Assembly (NCBI GenBank): GCA_025716855.1
Contig: JAIXMQ010000003.1
Coordinates: 604,001-668,000 of the forward strand
Length of the DNA: 64,000 nucleotides
Direction: 5' to 3'
Origin: Pilaira anomala
Lineage: Eukaryota; Mucoromycota; Mucoromycetes; Mucorales; Mucoraceae
Under the pieces are notes generated by a model. That model searched no databases. It was not told where the DNA came from and saw nothing but the letters and a program-made list of their open reading frames with translations. Positions 1 through 16,335 of this stretch are shown piece after piece (position 1 is the stretch's first letter; every line of letters starts with the position of its first letter). The translations under genes were made by a program, and so were the position numbers.

Positions 1-3000
1 GTTACTTGGATAAGAAAAAGAAAAACAATCATCACTATTGGTGGTTTTCATCTCTATGGTAACAAAAATGTTCCGTCTTTTTAATGTAAGTATTTTGTAA
101 TCGAAATTAATAATGACTTGTAACTGAAAAATCATTGAATTATGAATTGTTTATACATCAAAATGTTTAATTCTCTCTTTTTTTATTGCTTGAAAGTAAC
201 TGTAATAACTCTTTTATTTTCTTTATCTCTATGCTCAGCCAAATTAGGCACTATAATTTAACCCTAATATTCATATGCTTGAAAATTTTCTCTGGTGACC
301 TGGGATTTAAATTTGACGAATAACTTTCGAACAAATATAATAAACTTTTTTTTGGGGACACACATGTAAAATCCAAAGCAATTATTAGCGCTTTTTGTTA
401 TGCATATTGCATAAATAACTAAGCTGTGTATTTAGCTTTGTTTTCTCTCTTTTCCCCTTTTTTTGTTGTCGGATGAATAAATATATATTAATACCTTTTA
501 ATCAGTTCCCTAAATGATACCATTTCAGATTTGCGCTTTTCTTTTTTTTTAATAAAAAAGTATATATACATATTTATGTTTCCTAGTTAATTTTATTGTT
601 ATTGTGTACAGCAGTGGCATCAACTGACAGCCCTAAGCAATACATAGAACCCCATTTTTCCGGTGTCAACACTATTATAAATACAATATACTATTCCGGG
701 ATCCAGAGTCATTCGCTGGATCCTCCTCGCACTGGTTCAGGTGCAATGTTGAACAAAATTGAAGAACTTTTTAGACAATTTTGTAGATATAGCAAAATAT
801 TTTATAGCTGAGAACTATAAACAACTACTGTCATGTTCTAGACAAAAGGTTTCCGTAAATCTGAGAGTATAATTTGGTATTTTCTCTTTTTAAAAGAAGC
901 AACATCATTTTATAATAACATTAAGAAGAACACAGTAGTTGCTTTGTTTAATAAACATATAGATGCCATTGCATCTATAAACTTTCTATACACAAGCGAC
1001 TTTTTTTTTATTACCTACTGCTCCCCAAAGATTACATAAGACAACTAAGCGGAACTCTAAGTCGGTTACACCGCAATTAAAACTTATGTAACCCCCAAAT
1101 GATCACAATATTTTACCTGTGTCTAGTATTCAACTAAATTTGATATGCGTTTATGGATGCTTTTAAAAAGAGTTGAAATCAAATAAGCACCCTAGATTTT
1201 AGCACTAAGAAGCGTTGACCAAAAGCTTAATTTTATAAACCGACAACAGCAAGTATTCTTATACTCGGATTTTATTTTATTTTTTTTAAAAAAAAAAGGT
1301 CTGTCAGTGACGCCGACTGTTTAATTTTTATGTCGTTGTTGTGAATCGATTGCTTCTAGATACATAGTATTGTTAGTAAACTTTAAAACCATTCTTGGTA
1401 ACTAGATCCGGGAAGCTTCTTATTGTGTATATAAGTAAATAACATATACACGGTTATGTGTACTTAATAACATCCGAACAAATAACTCAAATAATAATAA
1501 TTTTTCTAAAAACATGCATAGTACAGTGATACCTTACATTACTTTACATAAAAAGAGTTTACATACTTTGAAATTTTGACGTACACTGCATGTAGATTTT
1601 AATTCAAAATAATGAAATATCAACGTGTTTGCAGCATAGCATTCAATGTAATGCATTTTTCATAACAAATCTGGTATCAAATAAGAATGCATTACACCAT
1701 ATCAGTCTTTTTATTCAGAAATAAAACTATGTTTTGGGGTAACACTTTTCGAAATTTTCAGCATTTTATTTCTATATAATAGTAATGATTTTGATTTAAG
1801 GGTTTTTTTTTGGGCCATGAAATAAAGTTTGTGTAAAGTATTTGCTGCAAAAAAAAAAAAAAAAAAAAAAAAAGTTAAATAAGGGAAAAGGATGCATGTC
1901 ATCTTTTTCTAAGAAGTAACTATCTCTTTTCGCTAAAGTGTTTATATCATTTTCCATATAACTATCTTCAAATTTATTCTAACTTAATAGACTCATTTCT
2001 TTTCGAGTAGCTACACCACTATAATATCCGTAACAAGCTCAAAAATAACTAACGTGATATTTGTTTTCAAATTACAAAAAAATTCCAAGAATGCAAAATA
2101 CTTAAAAAGGTTTTAACAGAAAGTTAAACTATCCAAGAGCCTAAAAAAGACATATATTGTGTTATTAAATAGCATATGTTACCGTCGTTATGACATTACC
2201 AACAAATATAAAATAAAAACTGCGAAAGAAGTCTTCTACTTAAGCTAAAACAATAAACCTCTCTCTATGTTCGGAAAGACTATATTTATGATAAGGTTAA
2301 ATAAATATACAGTTATCTAGCTCTTCTTCTTCTTCTGATTAATTACTCTTTCGAATTGACTACATCTATTTTTGATTCTATCTATTCTCTTAAATAAAAC
2401 ATATATCCTTGATAAAGTTTACCTTACAGGGTTAATATTGATCCGGGATCCGTTGTTAAAGGATTTCATTGGTAATGCATTATTTTAAATTGACAAGAGC
2501 TATCGTTTTATTGTACGACCTTATTATTTTAATCTTATTGTTCTCTTTAATTTATACCCATTTTATCGGGATTGATTACATATTTGACAGCTGTTTGTTT
2601 GATATGTTTCCCCAAAATCATAACTTTATATCACTCTTGTTTTAATGTGAAGTTTGTACATATAATATCAATTCTTATTCACGTATAAAAATGTATGTTT
2701 ACTACCAGTTATCGTTTTGTCCTTCATACGGAGTAGTTGATTTCATAACTATAGAAACTATGTACCTGTCACTGAACATCTTTTATTTATTTAGTTATTC
2801 TATTTTATTCTCAGTTTTATTTTTAGCCGATTCCCTCTTTTTTTTTCTAGTGACGATCATCATATTGGAAGTCATTTGTATCTATACTATTTTTTTTACA
2901 CAAATAATTTACTTTTGGGTCACAAGATACTGAAAGAATTAGTTCACCAAGGTAAAATGATACACTACTTGACAAAAAAATTTTTTTTTGAATTCTCGAA

Positions 3001-5262
3001 AACCAAAGTGCCTCACGATGGTTTGGTTAGGCCGTAACTAATATTGATTATATGCAGGCGATGTTTACAAAAAATAAATGAATAATAGCTGACTTGATTA
3101 CACACTTTCCCAGAAAATAACGACTCATTGTTTATAGCAACTTACAGAATGTTTACGAAAATTAATAGATGCTAGGCTACCTCGCAGGCTTTATATCGGC
3201 TAAATAGATTATTTTCATACAGGCACTTCTAAGCTTATTTGTATTGTACTTACACCGAAATATACGAACCCATTTTTGAATAAGAGAGTAAATTACTTGG
3301 TAAGTTACACTATAGAGCTGACAAGCAAAAAAAGCTTTTTTTTTTTCCCAAGTACACACAAATATTTCTTTTCTCTCGCTTCTCATCTCCCTTTTTTTTT
3401 CTTTAACTTTCTGGCATCACAACATCAAAGACTACGTAAGAATAACAAATAGTTAATGAGTAAAAAGTGAACAGGAAAAAAAACACTTTGAATGTGAAAC
3501 CTTTAGATGAGTTTTCTCTATATTTTGGCAATCATCCGGAAAATGATATATTATTATTTTATTTATGGCATTGTCTTTATCATAAATAGTCGTTCAATAA
3601 GTGTTAAGTTTATAATTTTTTTTCCATTTATTTATTTCTCTCTCTCTCTTTTTTTTACGGAAAAGAAAATGTGCACTTCTTACATAATTAATTTATCTGA
3701 AACTTGATTGATTTTTTAAAAAGGCGTTCTAACAAGAGAACAACCCTGGGAAAAAACACGGTATTTCTGTTGGTCGGTTTTTATTAAAACCTTAAAAAAA
3801 TCAGGGCCGAAAAAGGAGTATAGAAGAATCCGTGTTCTATAATAATTCTTTATAGGGTAAATAGCATTTACCTTCCAATTTAGCTTGTTAAAAGAACTGA
3901 TAAACTGCATATGTTTATTCTGAAAGATCTTTTAGATTACTGCTTCTTTGTTTATCCGTTTTTTTTTAGCCAGATTTGCGGGATCGCCCAAATATTTTTT
4001 TTTTTTTGAAAAAAAAAAAATAATAATAAACAAATTTGTTTTTTTTTCAGAAAAAAAAACCGCAAAGTGGGATTTAAATCAGACGCTTGGAGGACGGGTC
4101 TAGACTGATAAAGGAAATATCTTTGAATGACGCAAAGAGCATTAAATACGTTATTAGCAATATTTTAATATTATCACGAGCTCAGGTATATAGAAAAAAA
4201 AAAAAAGAATTCCTTTGCTTACACTTAAGTTATAGATACTTTCTAGAGTTATAATTTGTATGGCATGAGCCAGACTTGTTTCATTTCGTATCTTGGTTAA
4301 TAAGGCATTAGAATTTCCAAGTTTTTTTTTTTTTGTTTTTTTTTTTCGTTTTTTTTTATTTTTTTTAAAATTTTTCTATGTTACAATTACTTTATTCTCG
4401 TTTATTGTCTTTTAAGCTGATTCCTCTCTATTATTTTCTTTATTAACATGGCCAATTAAAGCTTTAAATTTTTAAATATGATGTTATATGCTACTTCAAT
4501 CATCTTTAAGATCATCTATTATGCGAGTGCACGAATTGCCAGATCATTGTTACCTGTAGTACTCAGCATTGATTTTAATAAAGGACCGACAATATTCAAT
4601 CTACGAAAATAAAAAGAGATCAGATCAAATCGAGAGTTTGAACGTTTGAATATGTTAAAAGTTTGATTTTTAGAGCACAAATGAAAAGCTAATTGGTTAA
4701 TAAAATTGAATTCTTTAGCGAAAATAAATAAAATGAAACTAGTAAAAATTGACGTTATGAACACGAGTTTATATTAATTTTATAGTATAAATATGTAATG
4801 ATTGAATTAAGACGTTAAAAACTCATGTTACTTGCGTTGAATCGACCCAGGTCAAGTTCATTTGTTCACAACGAATAAAAATCAGGTGGCCAAAGGTTCG
4901 GGAGTTCTGTTGTTGTGAAACGATGAAAAGTAATGGGTTTTTTTTTGACAGCGATTCTTTTTCTATTCATCTAAAACATTTAAATTTTCTTATTCAATCC
5001 CAGTGTGTCCAATCAGTGTGTTTGTGGTTAATACATCGGATACACAGTATTAAGAAGAAAGGAAATAGAGATCATTTTTTTTCACCAATTGTACATTTTT
5101 TCGTGTGAGTTTTGATCGATAATAAACTACATATTATTTAGTTGAATTAATAACTTATATTTATTGTTCAAACAATAACAGATTTTATACACGAAAAAGG
5201 TAACACAACGATTAATTTATTATTTGAGTCGAACAATTGTTAAAATGCTAAAGTGATAGTTA

Positions 5263-5295
<33 letters not shown>

Positions 5296-5787
5296 ATTTC
5301 ATAATAATTAAAGCAATGGAAAAATTAATTATAGTTCAAGAATCACATGAAGGGTTACACTTATAGGAGAAAAATAGTGTACAGTTTTTGCTGAATAATT
5401 CATTTAACTCGAGATTTTTTTATTTTTTTTATTTCAAAAATTATACGTAGGTAAATGATGGGAAATGAAGTAGAACTATAACTACTGTAAAGTCGTGTAA
5501 CTAAAGAAAAAAAAAGACAGCTTACATATCACAAATAGGAGGGGTAAAAAAGATAGTAATAGTCGACTAAAAAACGGGATTTTAAGATTTTTTTTTTTTT
5601 TTTGATTGCTTGGAATCGAATGATAATTGGATATAGGATCTTTACCGACGTAATTTATAACTCTGGATTGATTCTGGTTTTATTCGCTTTTCTTCTCGAC
5701 TTTTCTATTTTATAATTATTTTATATATATATTTATTCAATTTTTATTTCACGACGCTATATTTTTGATTCTATTTTTGTTTTTGCT

Positions 5788-5828
<41 letters not shown>

Positions 5829-5952
5829 AAGAAAGTATTTATAAAACAAATCATTAGATTGTCTTTCTGCTTTGACAAAAATTTAAATTATATTAAATCC
5901 AAAAAAAAAAACTGTCATATTTTTTTTTTTGCTGTAATAAAACCATATTGTA
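1..5952. other. gene-free AT-rich region at left edge
   Basis: No convincing gene is visible in nearly 6 kb. Open frames are short, low-complexity and lack recognisable motifs. The first ~90 bases could be the end of a gene off the left edge: two frames stay open for 60-80 bases before a stop, but neither is recognisable. An acceptor-like site near 608 precedes a 60-codon open stretch, also unidentified. Long T runs lie at about 5265-5294 and 5790-5821, the second 130 bases upstream of the zinc-cluster gene. A transposon-terminus-like stretch at about 2958-3045 is treated under findings. The length is unusual beside the closely packed genes from 36 to 43 kb. Confidence 0.6.
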
Positions 5953-8802
5953 ATGACAGAAATGGATTTATCAGACAAAAGACCAATGCAATCATCAAAA
6001 AAAAGAGGAAATAAACGATTAAAAGTTGGAAGAGCGTGTTATACTTGTCGTGCCAAGAAAATAAAGGTAAACAATAACTTTGTTTTGTTGTTGCGTCCCC
6101 ATCCCCCCCCCCCTTCCTTTGAATATATCAGTATTAATCATTTCTTTTCTTAGTGTGACGGGTTAAGACCTTGTATGCAGGTACTTAGTGAACAAAATGA
6201 TGTTTATATTGGTTATATTAACCAATTCAATCTTTATTTTTTTTCCTTTTTTTTTTTATTTTTTTTTTTTTTTTTTTGAAAAATTTAGTGTAAAGGTAAA
6301 AAAAAAAAAAAAAAAAAAGAAAAGAAAAAAAAAAATACATATATATATAGAAATAATATGTATCTAACGATTCTTTCTAATTACAGCTCGGCATCGCCCG
6401 TGCTCTTTTTACAAAGATGGTTCGTTGGAAACAGACCCAGATCACCAAATTGAAACAAAAGAACAAACAACTAAAAATAAACTTAATCAAGATATTGATT
6501 CGTCCATTCACCATCAATCCGTCTCAACATCTCCTGTACCCGCAGCAACATCTGTACTCACTACCGATCAAGCCAATAGCTCAGTATTATTTGCAGAGAC
6601 ATCGACGGTAAATCACAACAAGTTAAAAAGAAGAGGTCCACTTATGGAATCACGTATCAGTAACACATTAGGTACACTTGGTGAAAGCATGAGAAAGATG
6701 TCAAACAAAACTTCGAACCGATTAGCAGAGAAATTATTAAATTCATCAGAAGCTTATGGAAATTTTATTATGTGGATGCCTGAACCATCTTTACCTAGTA
6801 GATATTCTGGTTCGATCGAAATGCCTTCTCGCGATATTCAGCTTGCACTAATTGATCAATACTTTAATGAAAGGCATGAAAGTATTGGAATGCTTATCAA
6901 GTATCACTTTTACGAACAATTGGAAACAAAGGGGTTACTTATTACGCCTCTTTTACTCAACGTGATTTATGCACACGCATCTCGATTTGTCGATATCGTA
7001 GGATGTCCTAAAACAGAAGTCTTTTATCATCGTGCTAGAAGACTTGTTGATGATTTTATGGATGTACCTCGTGTGAGTACAGTGGTAGCACTGTATTTAC
7101 TTAGTTTGTATGAACCTAGTCCAGCTATCTATCGTCCTGGTTCCTATCATTGTCGTCAATGGCAATATTCTGGTATGGCATGTCGTATGAGTCTTGAATT
7201 AGGACTATATGATGATACAAATGTTCATAGTAGTTTATTACCAGTTGAAATAGAATTACGGCGCCGAGTATTTTGGGGTAGTTACGATTTAGATAAGCTT
7301 CAAAGTGCTGGGTGGGAACGACCATGGATGATTCAACAAGACTTTATTCGAACAAAACAACCAAGTAAATTACCAGAAGAAACAGAAGATGATGAACACG
7401 CACTTGATGCATTTAATTCTCGAATTGATTTTGTAAAATTAATGGAGCAAGATTTAATATTATTTAATGCTACTAGAGCTTTCAATTATGGTAACAATGG
7501 AAACGAAACATTTCTTTCTATCCATAAAGATGCCTTGATGGAGAACTTGAATAATAATTATATTAAGCACCGAAACTATTTACAAAGTTTAAATACTAGT
7601 TTACAATGGACACCCTTTTCTGTTAATTCAACTAAAGACTTATTAGATCTTCCTGCTCCACGTCCTATGACCGCTCATCTACACATGTATTACAATACTA
7701 TTTCCTTGGCAGTTTTAGAATCACTTCCAGACAACCCAGCCACCCGATTTCAATCTCGTGTTACTGCTACTTGTATGACTCAATTGGCTTATCATCTCTG
7801 CCAAAGACCTTCTGCTATATTAAAGTTTGATTACGTGGCTCATGTTTTAATTAATGCTATTAAAGTGCATGTTCGTTATTTGGATGATCCTGATGTGAAC
7901 TTGGTTCAGCAGGCCTGGCTTTTATTTGATCGATCGATTTGGTGTATACAACTGATAAATAGTTATGCCGTTATTCCCAACAGTTTAAAGTTTTTGCAAC
8001 AAGTTCAAAATATTTATGGTTTACATGTTTCTGACTCAAATCATAGTAGTTCTGAATCTCCCTCACCCAAGTACAATTCAGGATCAGTGAATACAAGACA
8101 AGCGAGATCTTCCTTCCAACAAAGTGCAAATATTGTCATGAATACTACAACAGAATCACCTACAGACACGAATCATCGAGAAATAATGAACACAGTTCGA
8201 TTTCCTGATGATATTAATCAAATGTTAACAAATTGGTCCACTTCACCTACTACTAGTACAAGTGTAATTAATAACGAACAACAACAGCAACAACAGCAAC
8301 AACAGCAGCAGCAACAACAACAACAGCAGCAACACCGGAACCGGCACCGGCAACAGCAACAGCAACAGCAGCAGCGGGACAACTCTACAATCCAAATAGA
8401 GTCAAACAACAATAATAATATGGTCTATTTAAACTCACACAATGCACATATCAATACACATTATTCACCATTTGATTCCAATATTTCAAGAAACCCTTCA
8501 CATCAACTTTATTCACAGCCTAACAACGCCTTACCTGATAACTCACAAGCACTTATGACAAGTGCACCTAACAAATACCACCACCAACAGAACATCTGGA
8601 ATTCTGATAACCACCAATTTAATGCGAATACCGAGAATGGTAATGATATGATCCCTTACAATGGTAGGGAAATTATTGTTCCCAGCCAATTAAATGAAGA
8701 CAATGCTGATAATGGTAATCCACCACCACCACCATTATTTCAACCGCCTATGAATACAAATGCAAGATTTGTAGGTTCAGATGATTCTTCTGTATGGCAC
8801 AG

Positions 8803-8835
<33 letters not shown>

Positions 8836-9047
8836 CAATTCTACATCAAGTTCAACAAATTTAAAAGATTCAGACATAGGTACATATTATATATATAGTA
8901 TAAATGGGAAAATACATATTTAATTTTGTGTATTGACATATTTTCCGTACATTTCCAGATGGTGATACAAGCACGAGGCGAGGTTTGGGAATTTATATGT
9001 CTTCCCGTCAACACTATGAAGATATGATTAAAAGACCGCCACCTTAG
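5953..9047 (+). CDS. Zn2Cys6 fungal transcription factor with polyglutamine tracts
   Basis: Predicted nuclear DNA-binding regulator of 909 residues, in five exons: 5953-6066, 6154-6180, 6289-6295, 6387-8879 and 8959-9047. The zinc cluster is complete only after splicing: Cys29, 32, 39, 45, 48 and 55, with spacing C-x2-C-x6-C-x5-C-x2-C-x6-C. Exon 3 has only 7 bases (TGTAAAG) and supplies Cys48. Residues ~160-430 look like the fungal-specific transcription factor domain (for example RRRVFWGSYDLDK and an ERPWMI motif). The C-terminal half is Asn/Gln/Ser-rich, with polyQ runs near residues 680-705 and 855-868. The last exon adds a charged tail ending KRPPP. Family known, target genes unknown. The start ATG is the first in frame, just before the basic stretch KKRGNKRLK. 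Confidence 0.9.
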
Positions 9048-9283
9048 CAGTAACAATTAGTCGTAATTATGTAAACATCTCTATGACAAAAAAAAAAAAA
9101 AATGTCTGTAACTACAAACATTAATATGATTCCTCTCTTTTCAAATAGTAATAATAATAATAGTAATAATAAAGTTATAAATTAATTTTTTTTTTTATTA
9201 TAAAAAATTACAAAAAGATATTTCTATGTATATATATGTGTGTGTGTTATATGTAAAGGATAAAATAATTAGAATTATAAAAT

Positions 9284-11656
<2,373 letters not shown>

Positions 11657-12555
11657 ATGGAACAACAAGTTATGTCTGCTGCACTTCCTATGCTTATACT
11701 TGGTTTAGGATGGACAGGTCAATTTTTAGCTGAACTCATGGTGTCTATGCATTTGAATTATGCTGCTACAACAAGAGATGGTAGAAATAACACAATCGCT
11801 TGGTCCTTACCAGTAGATAACTCTAATGAAACAATTGATGTTACTCGCTTACCTTTTGCACAAACTGTTCTTGTTACTTTCCCTGTTATGGAAGGAAAAT
11901 TAATGGAATCACTTATGGACGCTTATCAATTACACCATAAAGTATCCCCACAATGGATCTTACTTTCTTCTACACGTCCTTTTGTTGGTAAACCGGCCAA
12001 TAGACATACTCCTTTAGATCCAACAAAAGATACAGGTCGTATGGCAGCAGAAGCTGTTGTTATAAAACGTGGAGGAACTGTACTTCATCTTAGTGGATTA
12101 TGGGGTGGTCAAAGGTAAATAATAAAAATAGTAGCTTATACGATTCCCTTTATTAAATGTAATATTATAGACAACCAAAGAATTGGGTACCAAGATTTTC
12201 TACAGAGGACGCAATCCGTAATAAATTATTAAGCCGTCAACTTCATTTAATTCATGGTAAAGATGTTGCTAGGTCAATTTTAGCAGTCCATAATCAATTC
12301 AAGTCTGGAGAAAGATGGGTGATTACAGATAATGGGTGTTATGATTGGATTCGATTATTTTTAGCTTGGGGAAGTAAAGAACAAATTGAGATTGCAAGAG
12401 ATTTAGCGCAGAATGATAAGCAATGTCATGAAGCCCTTGGAGAAGGTACGTTGGAAGACATTATTCGATGTGGTGGTGTTGAGCCAAGATTGGATTCAAC
12501 TGAGTTTTGGGAGACTTTTCAATTACAGCCAACTGAATTTTTGAAAATTGAATGA
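11657..12555 (+). CDS. NAD(P)-binding Rossmann-fold (epimerase-like) protein
   Basis: A 280-residue protein from two exons, 11657-12114 and 12171-12555, joined within an Arg codon (WGGQ-R-QPKNW). The N terminus carries a dinucleotide-binding glycine motif, ILGLGWTGQFLAEL (residues ~14-27). The middle has an LLSSTRPFVG strand and a TGRMAAEAVV helix, as in atypical short-chain dehydrogenase/epimerase-like proteins (YeeZ-type). The C-terminal half has HLIHGKDVARSILAVH, typical of extended SDR proteins. Substrate unknown. A later Met (residue 6) could be the start. Nothing besides its divergent position links it to sulfate assimilation. Confidence 0.8.
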
Positions 12556-12949
12556 AGCATAATTATACTTTCAAGGATATAAAAAAAAAAATGTTGTTGT
12601 TTTTACTATATATAAATATTTTATTTTACTTATAAATTATGAGGGGATATGATTATATATATATATTAATATTTACATATTATTTAACTACAAATCTATT
12701 AAAAGAGTTTTTTTTTTTGTTTGTTGTTTTTATTCTGGCTTGCAAAATAAATAGGGAGAAGCTCATTTACCGCAATAAGTAATTTTACTTATTAAAAACC
12801 GGCGTCCTAAATAAAATCGATTCCCAGTTTCGTCCTTTTTTTTTTCAAAGCCTACAATCTTTAATGCGTTAAAACATTGTGGCAAAAAAAATTATTCCCT
12901 ACTCCTTTCTTTTCCATCTTTCTTTACTTTTTAAAATAAATAAATAAAT
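12556..12949. other. intergenic, AT-rich
   Basis: Spacer between two genes on the same strand. It holds the 3' end of the Rossmann-fold gene, a short AT microsatellite near 12653-12665, pyrimidine-rich stretches and a TAAATAAATAAA run directly before the PUF start codon. No gene is seen. Confidence 0.5.
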
Positions 12950-14657
12950 ATGGATTTTATGTGGGTTTCTGATATTCCAAATGTTAGAAAACAGAATTCA
13001 TATTTATCTTCTCATGCAAACAACACTATTCAAAGGTATTATTTCTTTTTTCTTTTTTTTTTCTTTTTTTTTTGTGAGAGAAAATTTTTTTTTCTTACTT
13101 TTTGTCTTGTAGTGAAAATATAACTTTGTCAGAAGACCGCAGTGTTCAACCGCGTTTGTCCTTTACTCAACCTTCAAATACCGCTTCAAATGGAATACAC
13201 TCAAGACGTTCCCGGGCTGATACGATGCCAAGCTCTACTTTACCCCCATATATGGGACTAAGTCCAATCTATAACCCTACCCAACAGAGACCAAACCTGG
13301 ATAGATCTCCATTGACAACAACTACAAACACAACAAGTGATCAAGACATGTACCATTCTGGCATGTCAAGTCCACTCGATGAGAACGCTTCTAATTCTAT
13401 TGCAAGTACTTTAGCTTCACTTGGTTTAAATGATAATGATTTGACAGATACCAATAATCATACAGAAAGTCGTTATTTTCAACCCATTACGCGTAACCGC
13501 TCCATGACTTTATCCTCTAGAGATCAAACTACAAGAGATATGATGTCATTTAGTCCATTTGTATCTACCAATAACACCACCACCACCACCACCACCACAA
13601 ATACCACCAACCCCACAAGACAAAATAGACCACGCGCTGTAAGTTTAGGTATGGCAGATTTACCCCCTCCTTCTTCTTTAAATGGATTTTCTCCATTTGA
13701 TTCATCTTTTCAACAAAGACAACAACAGCAGCAACAACAACAACAGCAACAACAAGGAAATGATTATCTTCAACGTAACACCAGTTCTGGTTTGACAGAC
13801 AATGCGTCACTTTTTCAATCACGTAATGTATTTACTAGAATGGATGCTCATGAAGAAGAAGAGGATAGTAAATACATGGTAAGTACTTTTTTTTTTCCCC
13901 TTTACCAAGACTTTTTTTTTTAAAAAAAAAATAATAATTATCTATTGTAGGAAAATACAATGGATGAAGGTTTGGAGACACCAGCACAATCAACACCTTC
14001 TAGAGCTCTTTGGTTAGGTAATGTTAATCCATCTCTAAGTGTACCTGATTTACATAAAATGTTTGCACGTTATGGTCGAGTAGAAAGTGCGCGTATTTTA
14101 TCCGATAAGGAGTGTGCATTTGTCAACTTTGAAACAGTTGAAACTGCTTTAGCAGCCAAAGAAGATCTTGTGAATAGATTAGGTTGTATGGTTGCTGGTT
14201 CCGTAGTAAAAGTTGGTTTTGGTAAAGCCGATGTAAATTTAGCCATGGCTCTTACGAATGAAGCTGGTCCTAACGCCCAAGGTCCTACTCGAGCTTTATG
14301 TAAGTTAAAAATATATTTTAAATTTAACATGTTATATTAACTTGTTAATATAGGGGTGGGTAATATCCCTGCAAATATAAACCCTGCAGTATTGAGATCT
14401 CTTTTTCAATCCTTTGGTGGGATTGAATCTATTCGAATTCTTTCCCATAAAAATTGTGGGTTTGTTAATTTTGAAAGACAAGAAGATGCTGTACGTGCAC
14501 GCAAAATGTTACAAAATAAAGAACTCTTGGGTCTTGGCTCTGGTATTGTTCGTATTGGTTTTGCAAAGGCTCCTGCAAATAACCCAGATGAAATCATTCA
14601 AGATGTTGTTATTTCTGGAAATACAGTCACTTCATATCCTGCTCCCACTCTTCATTC

Positions 14658-14692
<35 letters not shown>

Positions 14693-15861
14693 CTCAAGCT
14701 CAACAGCATCAACAACATCAGCAACATCAACCCCAACAACAGGAAAATACAACTCAATGGGCTACAGTCATGTTAATGGCTAGTATGATGATGAATGCTA
14801 CAAATGCTCAACAAATAGATACAAGTCATCCATCTACACCTTCTTTATCAAATACCCCATCCCCCTCTTCTTCAACTACGCCATTACCCCATTATCAGCG
14901 TTTGGCTTCTGAGCGTAAATTAATTATGCAACAATTAGGATACAGCACTAAACTGGGTGAAGGTATTTATATATATATGTATAAGATCTAAATATAAATA
15001 TTCAATACTGACGTATATTTAAAGTGGAGCGTATTCCTATCACTTATTTTTCTGTTATACCTCCTGTTCCCGAATTTGGCTCAGACCGTATTCTTGGTCC
15101 TTTGAGGTTACGCGAGATTAGAAAAATGTTGGATAATGGACAAGCTTTAGTAGGTATTGAATATATTGCTCAAGAATGTATGCCAGAAATTGCTGAACTC
15201 TGCAGTGGTAAGAAAAAAAAAAGTTTATTTATTTTATAGTAGAATTAATTTTTTATTTTTTCGCGTATGTAGATTATATCGGAAACACTGTAGTTCAAAA
15301 ACTATTCGAATTCTGTTGCGAAGAAACTAAATTGATCATGATTGAAAGAATTGCACCTTATTTAGCATCTATTGGTATTCACAAGAATGGTACTTGGGCT
15401 GCACAAAAGATTATTGATACTGCTACTACAGACCAACAAATCGATATTATTTGCTCTCATATTGCACCTTACGTACCATTGTTATTATTAGACCAATTTG
15501 GTAATTATGTAGTACAATGCTGTCTTCGTATGGGTCCCACAAGAAATCAATATGTCTTTGATGCTATCGTTGATAAATGTTGGGAAATTGGACAAGGTAG
15601 ATTTGGTTCTCGTGCTGTACGTGCCATTCTTGAAAATCCCACTGTTACTAAAGACCAACAAGTAAGTTATAATAGTTATTTTTGATAAAAAAAAACAAAC
15701 AATATCTAACTTTTTTTATTTAGATCTATGTTGCTTCTGCCATTATGCAAAATGCGCTCTTATTGACCACCAATGCCAACGGTTCCATTTTATTAAATTG
15801 GTTACTTGATACCTCTGGATTATTAGGCCATTTCCGTACTTTGTGCAATTTAAATAACTAA
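12950..15861 (+). CDS. PUF (Pumilio) RNA-binding protein with two RRMs, Jsn1/Puf2 type
   Basis: An 839-residue protein from seven exons: 12950-13035, 13113-13878, 13951-14299, 14354-14962, 15025-15207, 15273-15661 and 15724-15861. The N terminus is Ser/Thr/Asn-rich with a polyQ run. Two RRMs follow, each beginning with the RNP2-like sequence ALWLGNVNP or ALWVGNIPA and containing a CAFVNFE or CGFVNFE RNP1. A Gln-rich linker leads to about six PUF repeats (YIGNTVVQKLFEFC, HKNGTWAAQKII, DQFGNYVVQCCL, GRFGSRAVRAIL, NANGSILLNWLL). RRMs plus six PUF repeats is the Jsn1/Puf2 architecture, whose members bind 3' UTRs and often mark mitochondria- or cortex-associated mRNAs. The exon 3/4 junction falls inside the second RRM (Trp codon). 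Confidence 0.93.
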
Positions 15862-16022
15862 ATCTATACACTCTTCTTATTAGATATATACATACTAACT
15901 TTTATATACATGCATTTTCAAATCTGTTCTTCTCTTTTTCAATTAATGTATACACACACACATTTCTTTCTCTTTTTCCCTTTTCCTTTTTTTTTATAAA
16001 AAAATCATGTAAATAAAAAACA

Positions 16023-16304
16023 TTACGTTAAAACATTCTTTAATAATTCAGTCAACTTCTTTTCAACAAATACAAAAAGTAAATCATCTGTACTGCTAAT
16101 ATCTAAACTAACAAAGAATTGAAGCTTGTATTTGGAAGCTATTTATCACAAATTAAAATACTGTACTCTTTTGAAATGTTCAAAACAAAGCTTACCTAAT
16201 CTACGAGATAAATTTTTACTTTGATCAGATACGTCTTTACCCATGACAGTGGTAGCTGAGGCGCCAGTCTATTTTTTTTTTAAAAAAAAAAGGTAAATTC
16301 CAGC

Positions 16305-16335
<31 letters not shown>

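Noticed and set aside
13565..13822. Open frames opposite polyQ and Thr-rich coding exons (for example Cys- or Val-rich runs here and at 8218-8412)
   Set aside because: They are antisense shadows of repetitive codons in real genes.
15724..15861. Possible truncation of the PUF protein
   Set aside because: Six repeats are present, the number expected for Jsn1/Puf2, and no further exon with PUF character lies downstream.
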